In this document: positions 35,201 to 46,310 of the stretch, one piece after another
Numbering within the stretch: position 1 is the stretch's first letter
Layout: every line of letters begins with the position of its first letter
Source: Toxonevra muliebris
Taxonomy: Eukaryota; Arthropoda; Insecta; Diptera; Pallopteridae
NCBI GenBank assembly: GCA_963691655.1
Contig: OY829326.1
Coordinates: forward strand, 18,526,878 to 18,590,877
Reading direction: 5' to 3'
Length of the DNA: 64,000 bases
Notes under the pieces: model-generated
Told to the model about the DNA's origin: nothing
Seen by the model: the letters and a program-made list of their open reading frames with translations, nothing else
The model's database searches: none
Position numbers and translations under genes: made by a program

Positions 35201-38200
35201 ATTTTTTAAATTTATTTTTCATATTTTTAAATATCCCACTCATAGTTCCCTAATAATTTCCTGTAGCCTAGCAAGACTATTGTGTCGAACAACAGTTTAG
35301 ACTACGACTGGCAAGTATTTACTCGTACCGATGTAGCATTAAGGAGCAGAATATTAAACTAAGAAATGTTTTATTTTGTTTCACGTACTAGAATTATTTA
35401 ACAAATTTCATAATGAAATTTGTCATAGAAACAGCTGAACACGTACTATACCAATGTCCAGCTGCCGCAAGGCGTAGATCGCTGCACAAACAATCAACAA
35501 TGGTCACAAAAAAAAGTTGATAAATTTAACTCTGTATATCATGGCAGAAGAATTAAGAATGTAGATGCATTTTGACAAGTAAGAGGAACTTTGACAATTG
35601 GGAAATCTTTTCTCTTAATACTATTCTTCTTTTTGCAACAGAGTTGTGTTTTCATAGTGAAATTTTTAAGTGAGAATTTATAAGAAAATAATTGCATAGT
35701 ATTGCTTGTACATAGGGAGAATTAGTTGCTGCTTTTTATATTATTTTTTAACACTTAACATGTTCAAGGTATTTGCTAATAAAGAAAACAAATTTAAATA
35801 ACATTATTTGTACTTTTTTTATTATAAATAAAATTTAGAATTTAGTACTAAGTAATAAAAGTAGTATTACTGATCTACTACTAACTGGCTCTTTTGTTCC
35901 CATTTCAAAAAATGCATCTCTAAAATTTTCCTCTTACTTGTCAAAAATTCAAAATGGCTACTTTTTGAAAAAATGCATCTACTCCTCAATACTTCTACCA
36001 TGTCTGGATACAACATTTTTGACGAAAGGGAGAAGCTATTCCGTCGAGTTACTGTAAAAAAAACTTAGGTAAACGGCTTTTTTCGATAGCAAAAGGTGTT
36101 TTTGAGCTTCAAAAATTGGCTGAATGAGATTTTTTCATTTAGTTCGACTTTATTGCAATATCGTTAAAATCTTGAGAATATAAAATGAATGCTTCGTGAG
36201 TAATGGTAAAAAAAAAGTGCGAAAAATCAAACTTCAAAAATTTCAACCAGATGTGATTTCTATGGTGTGTTAATATTTATTTATTTTTGGGGCTCATAGC
36301 TACAACTTTCACGAAGACAGAGTTAAAAAACCGGCAGAGTTACTTTGAAACCGGAGCTAAAGAATACTTTCGAATGATATAAGCTGGATTTCATCCATTT
36401 TTATGTGTTGCACAGTGTAATAATAATAATCTTATATGCCAAAAAACAAGTATTATATATAAGCGTTATCTATACATCTATACATTTATTAGTGTAACTA
36501 CAATTTTATTCCAGAACATCCAGAAGTGCTACGATATCATATTATATATCAATTTAAAGAGCTTGACAAAATCAGATTTAAAATCGGTTAAGCCAATTTC
36601 AAAATATTATCGGAAGTTTTTCAGAATTGGCTCATTGAACAAAGTATTGCACTGATCGTTGTAAAAATCATTGCTTAAGCGAGAGTAAATAACAAATGAG
36701 AGAGAGAAGACATGAGTAACGGCATCTCTCAGAATTATCTAACGAATTATCTGCATACACAAATAACAAAACACCAACGAGTAGTTTAGTTCTCTTTTGA
36801 TATTTGTTTTTTCATAAAGAGATTTCTTGGGCAAAACAAAAAGCCCCAGTTACGGGGGCCTTACCGACTAGTATTTATTATTTCTTTGAAAGAATAAAAA
36901 CTAAAATAGCAATTTATAGTAATCAGGCATATTATGCCACCACAACTTCGAAGGGGTTCAGGTGATTTTTTGCAATGAGCCCTCTATATCCTACGGCCGT
37001 GATATCCCTTTGTTAGTAACAAACTAGATCTGGTCTGTTCGCGTATTTTCCCAGTAAAACCTTGCAGTGAGAAAGTAAAAGATTGAAACCAAAAATCTCG
37101 CAAATAGACAAATAGCAGAAAAAGTACGTGAACAGAAAACTACTAAAAATTTGCAAGTAAGCAGCTGATCGATTATTTTGTCAGCTACTACAGGTAGGCC
37201 TCGCTTAACACGTCCTTCTTATAGTACGGCTTCGCTCTAACACGTTTCACTTTTTGCGACATATTTTCATTTAAAACGGAAAAACCTCGATCTAACACGG
37301 TTTCAGAAAAAAAAATTTTTTCTCACTATACTGTTTGGTTTATATGTATATGCACATTTACATACATTAGACTGCACATAAAAAAATTGGTGAAATTTTT
37401 TGAGTGCATTTCACGGAAAAGTGTTCACATGGCTTCATTTATACATCCTAAAATTTTCACGAAAAAGTATTGATACTTAAAGGTCGCTAGGCTCGGTTCT
37501 TTGTCTCGAAAATACATTTTTTAACGGTTGAAGAAAAGATCCTTTCTAGAAGCACCAGGAGCACTGGGAAATTTCTTTTGTCCTCTGTTATATAAAATAA
37601 AAATGCCCCAATTTGAGGTGATCTCGAAATAACATCGAAACTCATTTTTATTAACAACAAACGCACTAAAATTAACAAATCACCCTTCTTGTTGAGGTTA
37701 AGATTTTTGACAGTTCTTTTTTTTTGGGCAACTGAAAATTCTTGCAAACACAATTTTTACTAGTATAGAAACTTGCTGCTACTTTTCTATTCCTCACTTT
37801 TTTTTTGAGTACGAAAATACTTTACCAGTAGAAAATTGCAACAATTTTTTTTTTGCGAGTGAACAGAACTACTCTAACGGCTTTCCTCCTAAGTCTAAAC
37901 TTTTAGGCAAATACATATGGCAAGAAAAGCAACCAACTGCAAAGCATAAATAGTTCAAACTGCTACACCATCAATTCATATTTAAAACTGAGTAAGCTGT
38001 ATTTGATTTATATATTAATATGCAATTTTGAGTAGTTGACAAAATACTAATGATTTTCACTGAATGGGCATGCAGCATGTCGATTTTTAGGGTGTGAAGT
38101 TTGCGGGGTAGAGAAACATGCACGGTTGCTGATTTTGCTGCATCATTTTGACATTTCTCTTTTATCTATTCCATATTTTTGCTTTATTCTTATTCTGATT

Positions 38201-39132
38201 TTGCAAAAAGTTAACATACGGTAGAAAACAGCCTACAATTTTAATTGAGATTTTATGAAAATTAATTGAAGCCTGTACTACAAATTATAAAAAGCAATGT
38301 GAAAAGAATAAAGATTTAATAAGCACCTTGCAAATACAAAAAAAAAAAACTAATTCTTTGTAATTCGCAGTTCAATAAAAGTCACTGTTCTAGTCAATAA
38401 AACGATTAAACGTTAAAAAAAAATTCAGGCAGATATACTGATTAGTGTCAACGTATAATAGCACGTAAGATTTAGTAGCATGTTCAAAGAAGATTTGAGA
38501 TAGTTGCAGCATTAGAACATACAGTGTGTAATAGCGGTCCATTTTGGCAAATTCATATTGCAACGATATGCAAACCAACTTTTTTTTATTCATTAACAGA
38601 CGATGCCCACTGCAAAGAATAAAAATAATGAATACACATGCAATAGACAAATGTCATATAAGAAAAATTAAGTGCAAATATGAGACGAGACGAAACGAAA
38701 CGAAACTAGGAAATGCAAAAACGCCAAAGAATTGGTATTTCAATGAAATGATGTTGTTGTTGGAGCTGCATAGTATTTTCATGTGAACAACACGAAACGA
38801 AACGTATTGTAACCAAGATGAATGTAAATAGCAATTACTTAAAAATAAAAAACGAAAACACATGGATCCATTAAACTAAAAAAACATCTAAAAATTTACA
38901 CCGATTTTCTTTGCAAACCTAGTAAAGAAAAATTTATATTCATAAAAATCAAATGTAGATACTAATCATGGAAAAATCATTACATTCGTTGTCAGTTTGA
39001 GTGAATCTTCTATCTACTACGTAATAATGCAAGTTCGTCGGTTAGGTTTTTCCCCATTTTTGTGTGCTTCCCACCTTATTTTCCTCCTCCAATATTCGTC
39101 GTGTGAAAGTACATACCCAAATAGTAATCCAT
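26287..39132 (-). CDS. larp4B: La-related protein 4B (RNA-binding, La motif plus RRM)
   Basis: A cytoplasmic mRNA-binding protein of the LARP4/4B family, which in animals is linked to poly(A)/PABP and control of mRNA stability and translation. Nine coding exons on the minus strand: 39132-39117, 33043-32164, 32057-31808, 31718-31578, 31310-31068, 30993-30444, 30357-28402, 28328-26616 and 26537-26287. All junctions are GT-AG and all phases agree, summing to 6,000 nt (1,999 aa plus stop). The La motif spans about residues 280-375 ([38 protein letters not shown]). An RRM-like domain follows at about 383-440 ([37 protein letters not shown]). The rest is low-complexity Gln, His, Ser, Asn, Thr and Gly. 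The six-residue start exon (MDYYL plus a split Gly) is inferred from phase and donor. If it is wrong, translation could start at the internal Met at 33029. Confidence 0.9.
33893..35162. mobile_element. Repeat element with inverted AAAAAGCCGTAACTACA motifs
   Basis: The motif GCCGTAACTACA recurs at about 33900, 34070 and 34352 (as GTCGTAACTACA). It appears inverted at about 34035 (GTTACGGCCTTTTGGAT) and 35144 (GTTACGGCTTTTTGGAT). The outermost pair would bound an element of roughly 1.27 kb, into which the fold-back element at 34397-35013 appears to be inserted. The inner pair at 34030-34083 forms a hairpin. No coding region or target duplication was recognised, so the boundaries are approximate. 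Confidence 0.45.
34397..35013. mobile_element. Fold-back-like element rich in AGCGCT
   Basis: Ends CCCGAGGGGAAA and, inverted, CCCAACGGGAAAA border arms of about 200 bp (34397-34620 and 34865-35013) that are imperfect inverted repeats of each other. Shared blocks include CCAAAAAAGAGCTT / AAGAGCTTTTTTGG and AGCTTCCTGAAAGCGCT / AGCGCTTTCAGGAAGCT. The palindrome AGCGCT occurs at least seven times within the arms and not in the AT-rich centre. It has no coding capacity. No convincing target duplication was found, and the superfamily is unknown. Confidence 0.6.
35413..35519 (+). pseudogene. LINE reverse-transcriptase C-terminal scrap
   Basis: A short plus-strand frame encodes [20 protein letters not shown]. 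This resembles the zinc-knuckle region (ETAEHLLxxCPA) that ends the second open reading frame of R1/jockey-like non-LTR retrotransposons. Only about 30 codons are recognisable, and no tail or target duplication is visible. Confidence 0.5.
35532..36010. mobile_element. MITE with about 50-bp inverted termini
   Basis: The ends at 35540 (CATGGCAGAAG) and 36002 (inverted CATGGTAGAAG) continue into matching GTAGATGCATTTT and GACAAGTAAGAGGAA blocks. The right arm has a 25-bp insertion relative to the left. Flanking words TCTGTATA and TCTGGATA differ at one of 8 positions, which would fit an 8-bp target duplication with a one-base offset. A hAT-like origin is inference. Confidence 0.55.
37031..37177. 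repeat. Second copy of the dispersed repeat found at 6918-7056
   Basis: The sequence from GGTCTGTTC to TTTGCAAGTAAGCAGCTGATCG aligns with the reverse complement of 7056-6918 with moderate divergence. Only part of the larger element at 6620-7056 is represented. Confidence 0.5.
37186..37300 (+). repeat. Possible pogo/Tigger-like terminal sequence
   Basis: Following TA, the sequence CAGGTAGGCCTCGCTTAACA, then repeats of CGCTCTAACACG and CGATCTAACACGG, resembles termini of pogo/Tigger DNA transposons (CAG...CGCTTAACGCGG type). No matching opposite end was found in the window, so only a fragment is proposed. Confidence 0.3.
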
Positions 39133-39420
39133 TTTGTGGTCGTATTTGGAATTTTTAAATTCCACTTTCTGCTGCTTCTGTCCACACGACGAACTCAGCG
39201 CGCACACACACACACACTTGTAAATTAATTAGAAAATTTAATTTTCTTCACCTTTTATTTTTTTTTTATACAATTTTTTGGTTAAAATTTTTTTCGCTTG
39301 TTCACTTTTTCACCGTCATTGGTTTTGTTCGTCGTCGTTGTCGTAGTCGTTGAATGACTTAATTTCTGTTCTTTTTTTCAATAGCTATTCTTACTACTTC
39401 TTTCTTTCCATTTTTATTTC
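39117..39420 (-). promoter_or_regulatory. larp4B: Leader of larp4B start exon with possible initiator
   Basis: Upstream of the ATG at 39132-39130, on the minus strand, lies a leader with (GT)n/GCGCGC sequence near 39198-39216, a GTCGTCGTTG-type repeat complement near 39328-39352, and A-runs. An initiator-like TCATTC word lies at 39357-39352, and GACGAC sits near the downstream-promoter-element distance. These suggest a transcription start near 39355. Alternatively, this is an internal leader exon spliced from the candidate exon near 46.1 kb. Neither is proven. Confidence 0.35.
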
Positions 39421-42047
39421 TTAATTTTTTCGCAAAAATATGCACACACTTCAGCAAAATATGTAGAAAGAGAAATTGAACATTTTCTTTCTTCTTGATT
39501 AAAAATTTTCTTTCGCCAAATATTTTCACTTTTATCTTCTGCAGTTTTTAACTTTGATTTCAAAAAGTAAATCACAAATCAACACAGCAGCTTTTTAGAT
39601 TTGTTCACTAATTCTGTATTCTTTAAATGGAGAATATATTTTCTTTCATTTTATGAAAAAATTTGACATATCATCATTAAATAAGTCAGTCGCCCTCGTT
39701 TCATTTATAGGAACAATGGAATAATACGAATGAAATGGCATGACATGAAACGGATAAAAGTGTTGCCAATTCAATGAAATGAACGAACACATGTAAAATA
39801 GCAGTGTTGCTTATTTTAAATAGTCCCAAATAGAAATAAAAAGGACTGTGGAATGAAATTCGCTTTTACAGCGGCTCAAATTTTAAAATAAACCGCATTT
39901 ATTTTAGAAGTGTATTCACGCACGGCTATGACCAACTTTCTTTTGAGATTTCAAGGCTCTCTTCCAACGTATATTTTTAGAAAGAAAAGATATATACTCG
40001 TTATAAGCCTCTTCTTTTTCTTTCCAAAAAATGGGATGACTTATTTATTCTTGCCTACCACACAACCAAAGCATTTCTTTAAACTGTCCCTTTTTTACAC
40101 AGCAAGTTTTCTTGTCGGCAAGTATCCAATTCTCTTTTGGCCTTGCCACTTGCTTTTCCACACAGCAAGATTTCTTGGACAATTCTGAATTCCGCTTTTA
40201 CTTTGTCTCATTCGTGTCGTGAAAACTTTTTGCTGAGAATTTATTGTTAAAAATAAATAAAAGAAAAGTAAAATCAGGTTATTGAACAAAAATAAAGATA
40301 AGAAAACTAAAATTTTATTTGCAAAATATTTCTTTTTTTCCAATAAGAAGCCAAAATCAATGCGCAAACATCTTAAGTAGTCAAAAACAGAACAGCACAA
40401 AAGAAATCTCGCCAGTAAGAGCAATTCTGTATCCATTTCCTCTTGTTTTTCCTCTCTTGCCTACAAACTCGAACTGCCGACAAGAAAACGTACCGAGTGG
40501 GAAAGGGAAATATGCCTCACACCAATTTCGTGGATCTACGCTTCAAGCAAATCGGGTAATATGCACTTTGAATAAGCTTCCACAACACACATTGTTTGGC
40601 TTTTTCCTTTTTCTTTTCAAACAATATTTTTTTCAAAAAATAACTATAAATATTTTTAAATAACTACCAAAACCTCCATTTTATGCAAAAGTAATTCTTT
40701 TGTCTGATGGATTTTGGTTCAAAAATTTGCAGCGTATAATTTCATTTTTTCCTTTAAGACGCGTGTGCCATTGTTATTAAAACAATATATTTTTCAATTA
40801 TAAGTTATCTAAAAACTAAAAAATGTAATATAAAATTGTTCCTCACTTGTATGGTAAGTTTTGTTACGATACGTTACAACCAGGGAGGAGAGGTTAAAAT
40901 TAGTTAAAATTTGCGTTACGTAATATGTGAACAGCTCCTAAGCCTGCAGCAAAGGAAATATCGATATATAACAAGTACCAATTGTATTATACCAGACGAG
41001 ATATTATTCTTAAGAAAATAAGCAGTCAAATTATTATTTTGATTTCTTTAAAGTCCTAGATAAATATGATAATTATAGGGGAAAAAATTACAATACATTA
41101 CTTTTTCATTGCACTATCTGTTGCTAGTTTTGCTTCATTTTTGTCGCCCATATTTTTACTTTTTTTTACATTTTTTTGTTTTTGGAATATAAATGATGCT
41201 TTACAGTATACAATTAATGAAATGTATGAATCATAACAACAAGAACGCGAATAAAATAATTAATAGAAAAATGCATTTAATGATATATAACGAAAGCCTT
41301 TTAAGATCAGAGTCAGAAAAAAGCTCATAGTAATTATATAGAAAATATTTTACATCACAATTAATAAAATATTATTGTACAATAAGATTAAGATAGAAAG
41401 AAAAGCAAGATATGCAGCAAAAGGATTGTTATGCTATTACAAGTAATTATTATGGTTAATGTAGGATAAGGATTGGGGTGACACATAACCATTTCTAGGA
41501 AATGTACACACTTACCACCAATATCCATTCCACATACAACGTTTTCTGCTACGAAGGAATAAATGATGAAGCCTTGTTTGTGAAAAGACAAGCTTTCCAC
41601 ACTTCGTATGTAAAGAAATCACAATTTGTATTATAATGAAAATAGTTTTTAATTATTTTGTTTGTCTTAAATGTTCACACTTATTCTTGCTGCATTATTA
41701 TTATCTATTTTTTCTTTTTCTTCTGTGTAGCTTCTCTTGTGTGTAATTGTCAGTCAGTCGTTGGATTGAAAAGTTCTGTGTTTTGTTTGATTTTTAACAA
41801 TTCCTTCAAAACATATACATACATACATATTGATTAGTATTAATGGATAATGAATACAGAATCGGAATAAGACAAATATTATCAACTAATATCAATAAAA
41901 TTTCCTACGACATCAATTCATAGTAATACGGGAAGAAACATAACGATATTGTCAAATCACATTTGCTCTTATCAAAATATCCTGTTTTAGAATGAAATCA
42001 GTTTCGAAATGATAGTTATTTTGAAATAAGCTGATATGGATTCCAGC
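39421..42047. other. Upstream of larp4B, no gene seen
   Basis: AT-rich DNA. A block at about 40090-40170 carries CTTGCTGTGT-type repeats and shares an exact 20-bp word (40146-40165) with 44095-44114 in inverse orientation, so it is probably transposon-derived. An inverted pair around TTTTCTTGTCGGCA lies at about 40108 and 40478. No frame with recognisable similarity. Confidence 0.5.
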
Positions 42048-42567
42048 TTAACCCTCTAGTTCCCAAGCCCGCCTCTAGACGGCCTTCACCAAAAGGGATG
42101 GAATTGCTACCATAAAAGTTTTCTGTTGCTACAATTTATCATATCGTTTAGGAAATTTCCCAAGCTTTTAAAAAATGCATCAATTATGAGCTGTGTTGCG
42201 TATTACTGACGTTAGCGACAATCAAAGTCAAAAATTTGTGGAAAATTGGAAAATTAGTTATTTTGATTGTATTTGAGATAAAAGTGAAAAAATAAAAAAA
42301 AAATACTTCCCGTCATACTATCCAGATAAAAAATCTAGCTATGGATAGCTGAGAATTTTTTATATAAAATATTTAATTACTTACAACAAATTGATAAAAA
42401 GGTCCTTCAACAACAAATAATTTTAGGCGTTCAAACTTACCCACTTCATAAAACCACGTCCATTAGTTTTTTTTTTTTAGGTTTTTAAGTCAGTTTTGAT
42501 TTTTATGCAAATATTAATCAATTCTGATTTTTTTTATCAATCAAAAATTTGGGAATTAGAGGGTTAC
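42048..42567 (+). mobile_element. piggyBac-like MITE, copy 2 (TTAA target)
   Basis: A 512-bp element at 42052-42563 begins CCCTCTAGTTCCCAAGCCC and ends with the inverse GGGAATTAGAGGG. It is flanked by TTAA (42048-42051) and TTAC (42564-42567). It aligns end to end with the reverse complement of 15588-16060. The subterminal CCGCCTCTAGACGG motif is near the left end. There is no coding capacity. The copies differ by many substitutions and small indels, so both are old. Confidence 0.87.
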
Positions 42568-44295
42568 GATTTTTCTTTGCATTTGTGAGTTGCTACGAAT
42601 CCGTAACTGATACGACGGATTTTAGGATCCCACTTAGAAAAGATAAGTTTTTTAAATATGAGAATCTTTATTTTAAAAGCAGATTTTTTAAGTTGTTTTG
42701 CGGTGAGCACTGTAACTCACTTAAAACGAGATTTTGATTCTCGAAAAATCGTTGAAAGTTCCAAGTACAATGAAATTTATTATAAATTTTGGTATCATGT
42801 ATCAAGTGAAGCTCGAAGAAATATTTTTCAGGGAAACCATAAAAAAAAATGTTTTTGCTTATCTATGGATGCATCTACAAATTTATTTTATGGAACATAA
42901 TGTCATTTTAATAAATATGCATTCATAGGTAATCAAAACAAAAATATATTTTTATCGTTTCCTTAAAATTTTAAGTTGTGCCCTTTTTTGAGTCGCTATT
43001 TTCTAAATAAAAATTCAATTTTTTTATTATTTCTGATTTTTGGAAAACAAAATGGTGTCAAAAGTTGCAAAACAAAAGTTTTTAATTTTTCTTTCTCGTA
43101 AACTTGAATGGAAAAACGTTTGAATGAATTACAAAAGTCTTACTCTTGTACCGTATATTACTTAAACCGATCGCAGTGTCATGCAATAATGATGAGTTCA
43201 CATAAAGAAAAAAAAAGGTTGTATGTGGCTCTCAGAAAGAATTTTTAAGACTAAATTAATAAATTAATTAATTCCGATTTTTCTTTAATGAGTACTATAG
43301 GAAAAAAGATAACTAATTTCGGAAGAGTTACCTTCCGAAATATATTTGATATTTCCAAAACTTGGAGTAAAAACAAATTAATGAGCGTAGCCGATCCCAA
43401 AAATGCACTAATAATAGTGCGAAAAGCAATAATTTGACAACACTGAGTCACAGCCAGACAGGGCACAGTCTCACTCGTACTGGTAATTATTCTTTTATGA
43501 TGTTCGTTCTTGTGACATTTATTTTTGTTCTTGTTTTATATAATTTTTGAGTTTCTGTTGTGAATTAAATACAATTCCTGGCAAAATTACAACAGAAGAT
43601 GTAGTAAGCAAAACTGTCTTCTTTTACTACTCTTTTCAGTGAATGTTATACTATGTTCCCTTTGAGCCGAAATTGCATAGTTTCAGCAAATGGTTTCGAT
43701 TATGGTTTCGTTTGACTGTTTGACATTGGTTATTTCTTGTTGTAAAATGTCAACGGCTAATATAATTATTGTTAAATATTTCGGTCTTAAAATTTGAATC
43801 AAAATAATAAATGAAATAAAAATTCAGGGTCGCATTCAATTTTTGCTCGGTTTCGAATGCCGTTTTGTTGAAACCACCTCATTTCCGTGGTTTCGTTTGA
43901 CATATTTTTATATGCCGAAATTGAGGTACTTGCTATAGTGCAAGGGAAGTATTCCAGGGAGTATTTCAAATTAAAAACAAAATTAAATAAAAAATTTAAG
44001 TTAAATGTAAATTTAAACTATGTCAAATTACCACTTACAGTATTTCACTACACGAATGTCGGAAAAATTAAGAGCAGAATGACTCAAAAGATCTCTGTGT
44101 GGAAAAGCAAGTGGAACACTAAAAAAATAATACAATATTTTTCTTTCGACAAAGTCGCCTAGTGTAAAAGTGGACTAAACAAAAACAAACTAGATTTTAC
44201 GAAATCGCGGGTGAAGTGAAACTTCTCAGGAACTCACGTGTCCACGCGTTTTATAAGAGTCTCGTTACTATTCTGTAAACATAAAATTGAGCACA
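42568..44295. other. Intergenic, no gene seen
   Basis: AT-rich. Open frames at 42658-42900 and 43887-44162 have no recognisable domain, and the second contains the word shared with 40146-40165, which argues for repeat DNA. Confidence 0.5.
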
Positions 44296-44690
44296 TTACA
44301 CTGTGCAACAATTTTAGTGTCATGGAATCTAACGGAGATCGGTAGTACTGATCTAAAGTAACAAAACTCTAAGAGGATTTTATATGTTATAGCCTTTCAA
44401 AGTTGAGCTGTTTTAGTGTATTTTTCAATTCTGTTTTTTGTTTATAATAAAATCAAAAATTTGAAAACCCAAACTTTATTAAATTCTATATATTTTTGTT
44501 AATAGTATTATTGCTTATTTTTAACAAAAGTCATGTAATGGATAGTTTAAACTTCTTAATATGGAAAATTCTATATCATTTAAAAGCGAGTTAATTTTGC
44601 AAGCCCCTTTTAGAGTTTTGTTACTCTAGACCAGTACAATCGACCTGTGTTGGTCGCTCCTCCGTTAGAAAAATGTGTTGCACAGCGTTA
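44296..44690. mobile_element. MITE with TTA target duplication (Harbinger-like)
   Basis: A 389-bp element at 44299-44687 begins CACTGTGCAACAATTTTAG and ends with the inverse of CGCTGTGCAACACA. Both sides are flanked by TTA. The inverted arms run about 90 bp and share CTCCGTTAGA, CTAGACCAGTAC/GTACTGATCTAAAG and TTAGAGTTTTGTTAC. A related arm starts the window (1-73), and a similar terminus, TGTTGCACAGTG followed by TAA, lies near 36411-36424. No coding sequence. The TWA target suggests the PIF/Harbinger superfamily. Confidence 0.7.
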
Positions 44691-46058
44691 TAGCGTTTGT
44701 GTTCAAACATCGTTATTGTTGTGTTTTATTTTTGTATTCTATTACTTGTGTACTTTGTGATATACTCTGTTTTTTACGTTTTTTATATTCCCTCATGCAA
44801 ACGCCCTCATATTTTGTAGTTCTTTTCCTTTTTCCATTTTTACTCAATGCAAAAACACAAACAAAACACGATGGAAAAATCAACACGAATGAAAAAAAAC
44901 AACAGCACAAACTTGTGCATACTTTTAGGATTGAATGAAATTACGCGTAACATTTCGGTTTCATTCCCAACACTAAGCATTCTCGAGTGCGCCATAAGAA
45001 GTTTCCCTTCACAAAAAGACTTTCTGAAAGAAATTACGAAAATTTACAAAATTTAAGCCTCAATTCAAAAGCATTCTGAACTCTGAGGAAATAAGTCTAA
45101 AATTCGCCTATTTTTACCAATATCTCATTCCCCCGAAAATCAGGATATTCTATAACACTGTTTCCGAATGCACTTTTTTGAGTAGTGTTATATTTTCAAA
45201 CTGGGTCCTGATCAAACATTTTTTTCTTGATTACAAGAACTACCAAATATGATATAAATTACAATCAACATAAATACAAACTACCTAATTGTTTTTTAAA
45301 TACAAATAATAAAAACAAAAAAAATTAAATTATAAAATAAATTTACACCATTACTCACAGAGCGTTTCAATTATTTTGTTCGTTCCAATTCAGTCGCGTT
45401 TTATCAAAAATTTTGAAAATGTTCTCTTCAAACAAAATAACGTGCAAGAGAAATGTACAACAAAATAAAAAAGAATACAGCAGACGTCGCCGATGGTATA
45501 TATATATTTTATTTCTTTATTTTAATCACTTATTCGCTTTTACGTACAGTCAATCACCGTTTCTTAATGATGTAATTTTATAAGATGTATATTTTTTCTT
45601 CACACGATAACATATTGTTAATTACATTTCATAAATAACTTATCCGATTTTTTGCAAAAACAAAAACAAAATACGTTCTCAATTATTGACTGGCGATAAT
45701 TCCAAAACCACTTGTTCTGCTTTTTGGCATTGAAGAAAAACGTAGGTCCGATATAAAACGAAATAAAATCTCACAATCCACCACCACGATTACGTTCCAA
45801 AGAAAAAAATGTGAAATTTTTGGAAAAAACACAAACTTGTGAATAAATTAAAATTAAATTGTATCTATATATATCGATTAATCAGGTCCAATTTATTTTG
45901 TTAATAACTATTTTAATTTCACTTAATCCATTATTTCGTTTAGACTTTGAGAAATCTTTTTCGTTTTTTTCTTTTTTTTTTTTGAATAGCCAAAAAATGT
46001 GCCTCGTTGAAACAAAAGCCGCTCCGTTTCGTTTTCACTGCATTTAAACAGTACTTAC

Positions 46059-46310
46059 GACGGACGACGACGCACAATGCAAATTTATCCGAATTTTATT
46101 TTTTGGCTTCGTTCTTTGTTCGAATGAAACACTTGTTTTATAGTGTTTTCTTTTTCAATTCGTTTCACACAAAAATTCGAATATCATCAACAACGCTTTT
46201 ACAACGCCTAAGTGTGAAAGAGATCACACTATACCCGCGTCCGCACACACTCACTCGCACACAAGCCAAACTGTCAAAAGTTATACAAGCACTTTATTAA
46301 TACACGATTT
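46059..46310 (-). other. Candidate upstream 5' UTR exon of larp4B
   Basis: On the minus strand a leader-like stretch, with GTGTGCGAGTGAGTGTG, A-rich sequence and CGTCGTCGTCCGTC, ends in a good donor, GTAAGTACTG, at 46058. It contains no long frame. Its style matches fly 5' leaders. It would join to an acceptor upstream of 39132 that I could not identify. It could equally belong to another transcript. Confidence 0.3.

Larger units (their letters stand above)
33044..39116 (-). other. First coding intron of larp4B, packed with transposon debris
   Basis: About 6.07 kb between the tiny start exon and the first large exon. It contains the repeat cluster 33893-35162 with a fold-back element inside, a LINE scrap (35413-35519), a MITE (35540-36002), a dispersed repeat (37031-37177) and a possible pogo-like terminus (37186-37300). 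The stretch 33044-33890 contains an imperfect inverted pair, CCGATTTTTGAC and GTCAAAATCGG (about 33655 and 33709), but no supported exon. From 37300 to 39030 I see only AT-rich sequence. Confidence 0.65.

Noticed and set aside
45859..46300. Plus-strand open frames near 46 kb
   Set aside because: They have no recognisable features, and the interval reads better as a minus-strand non-coding leader with a donor site.
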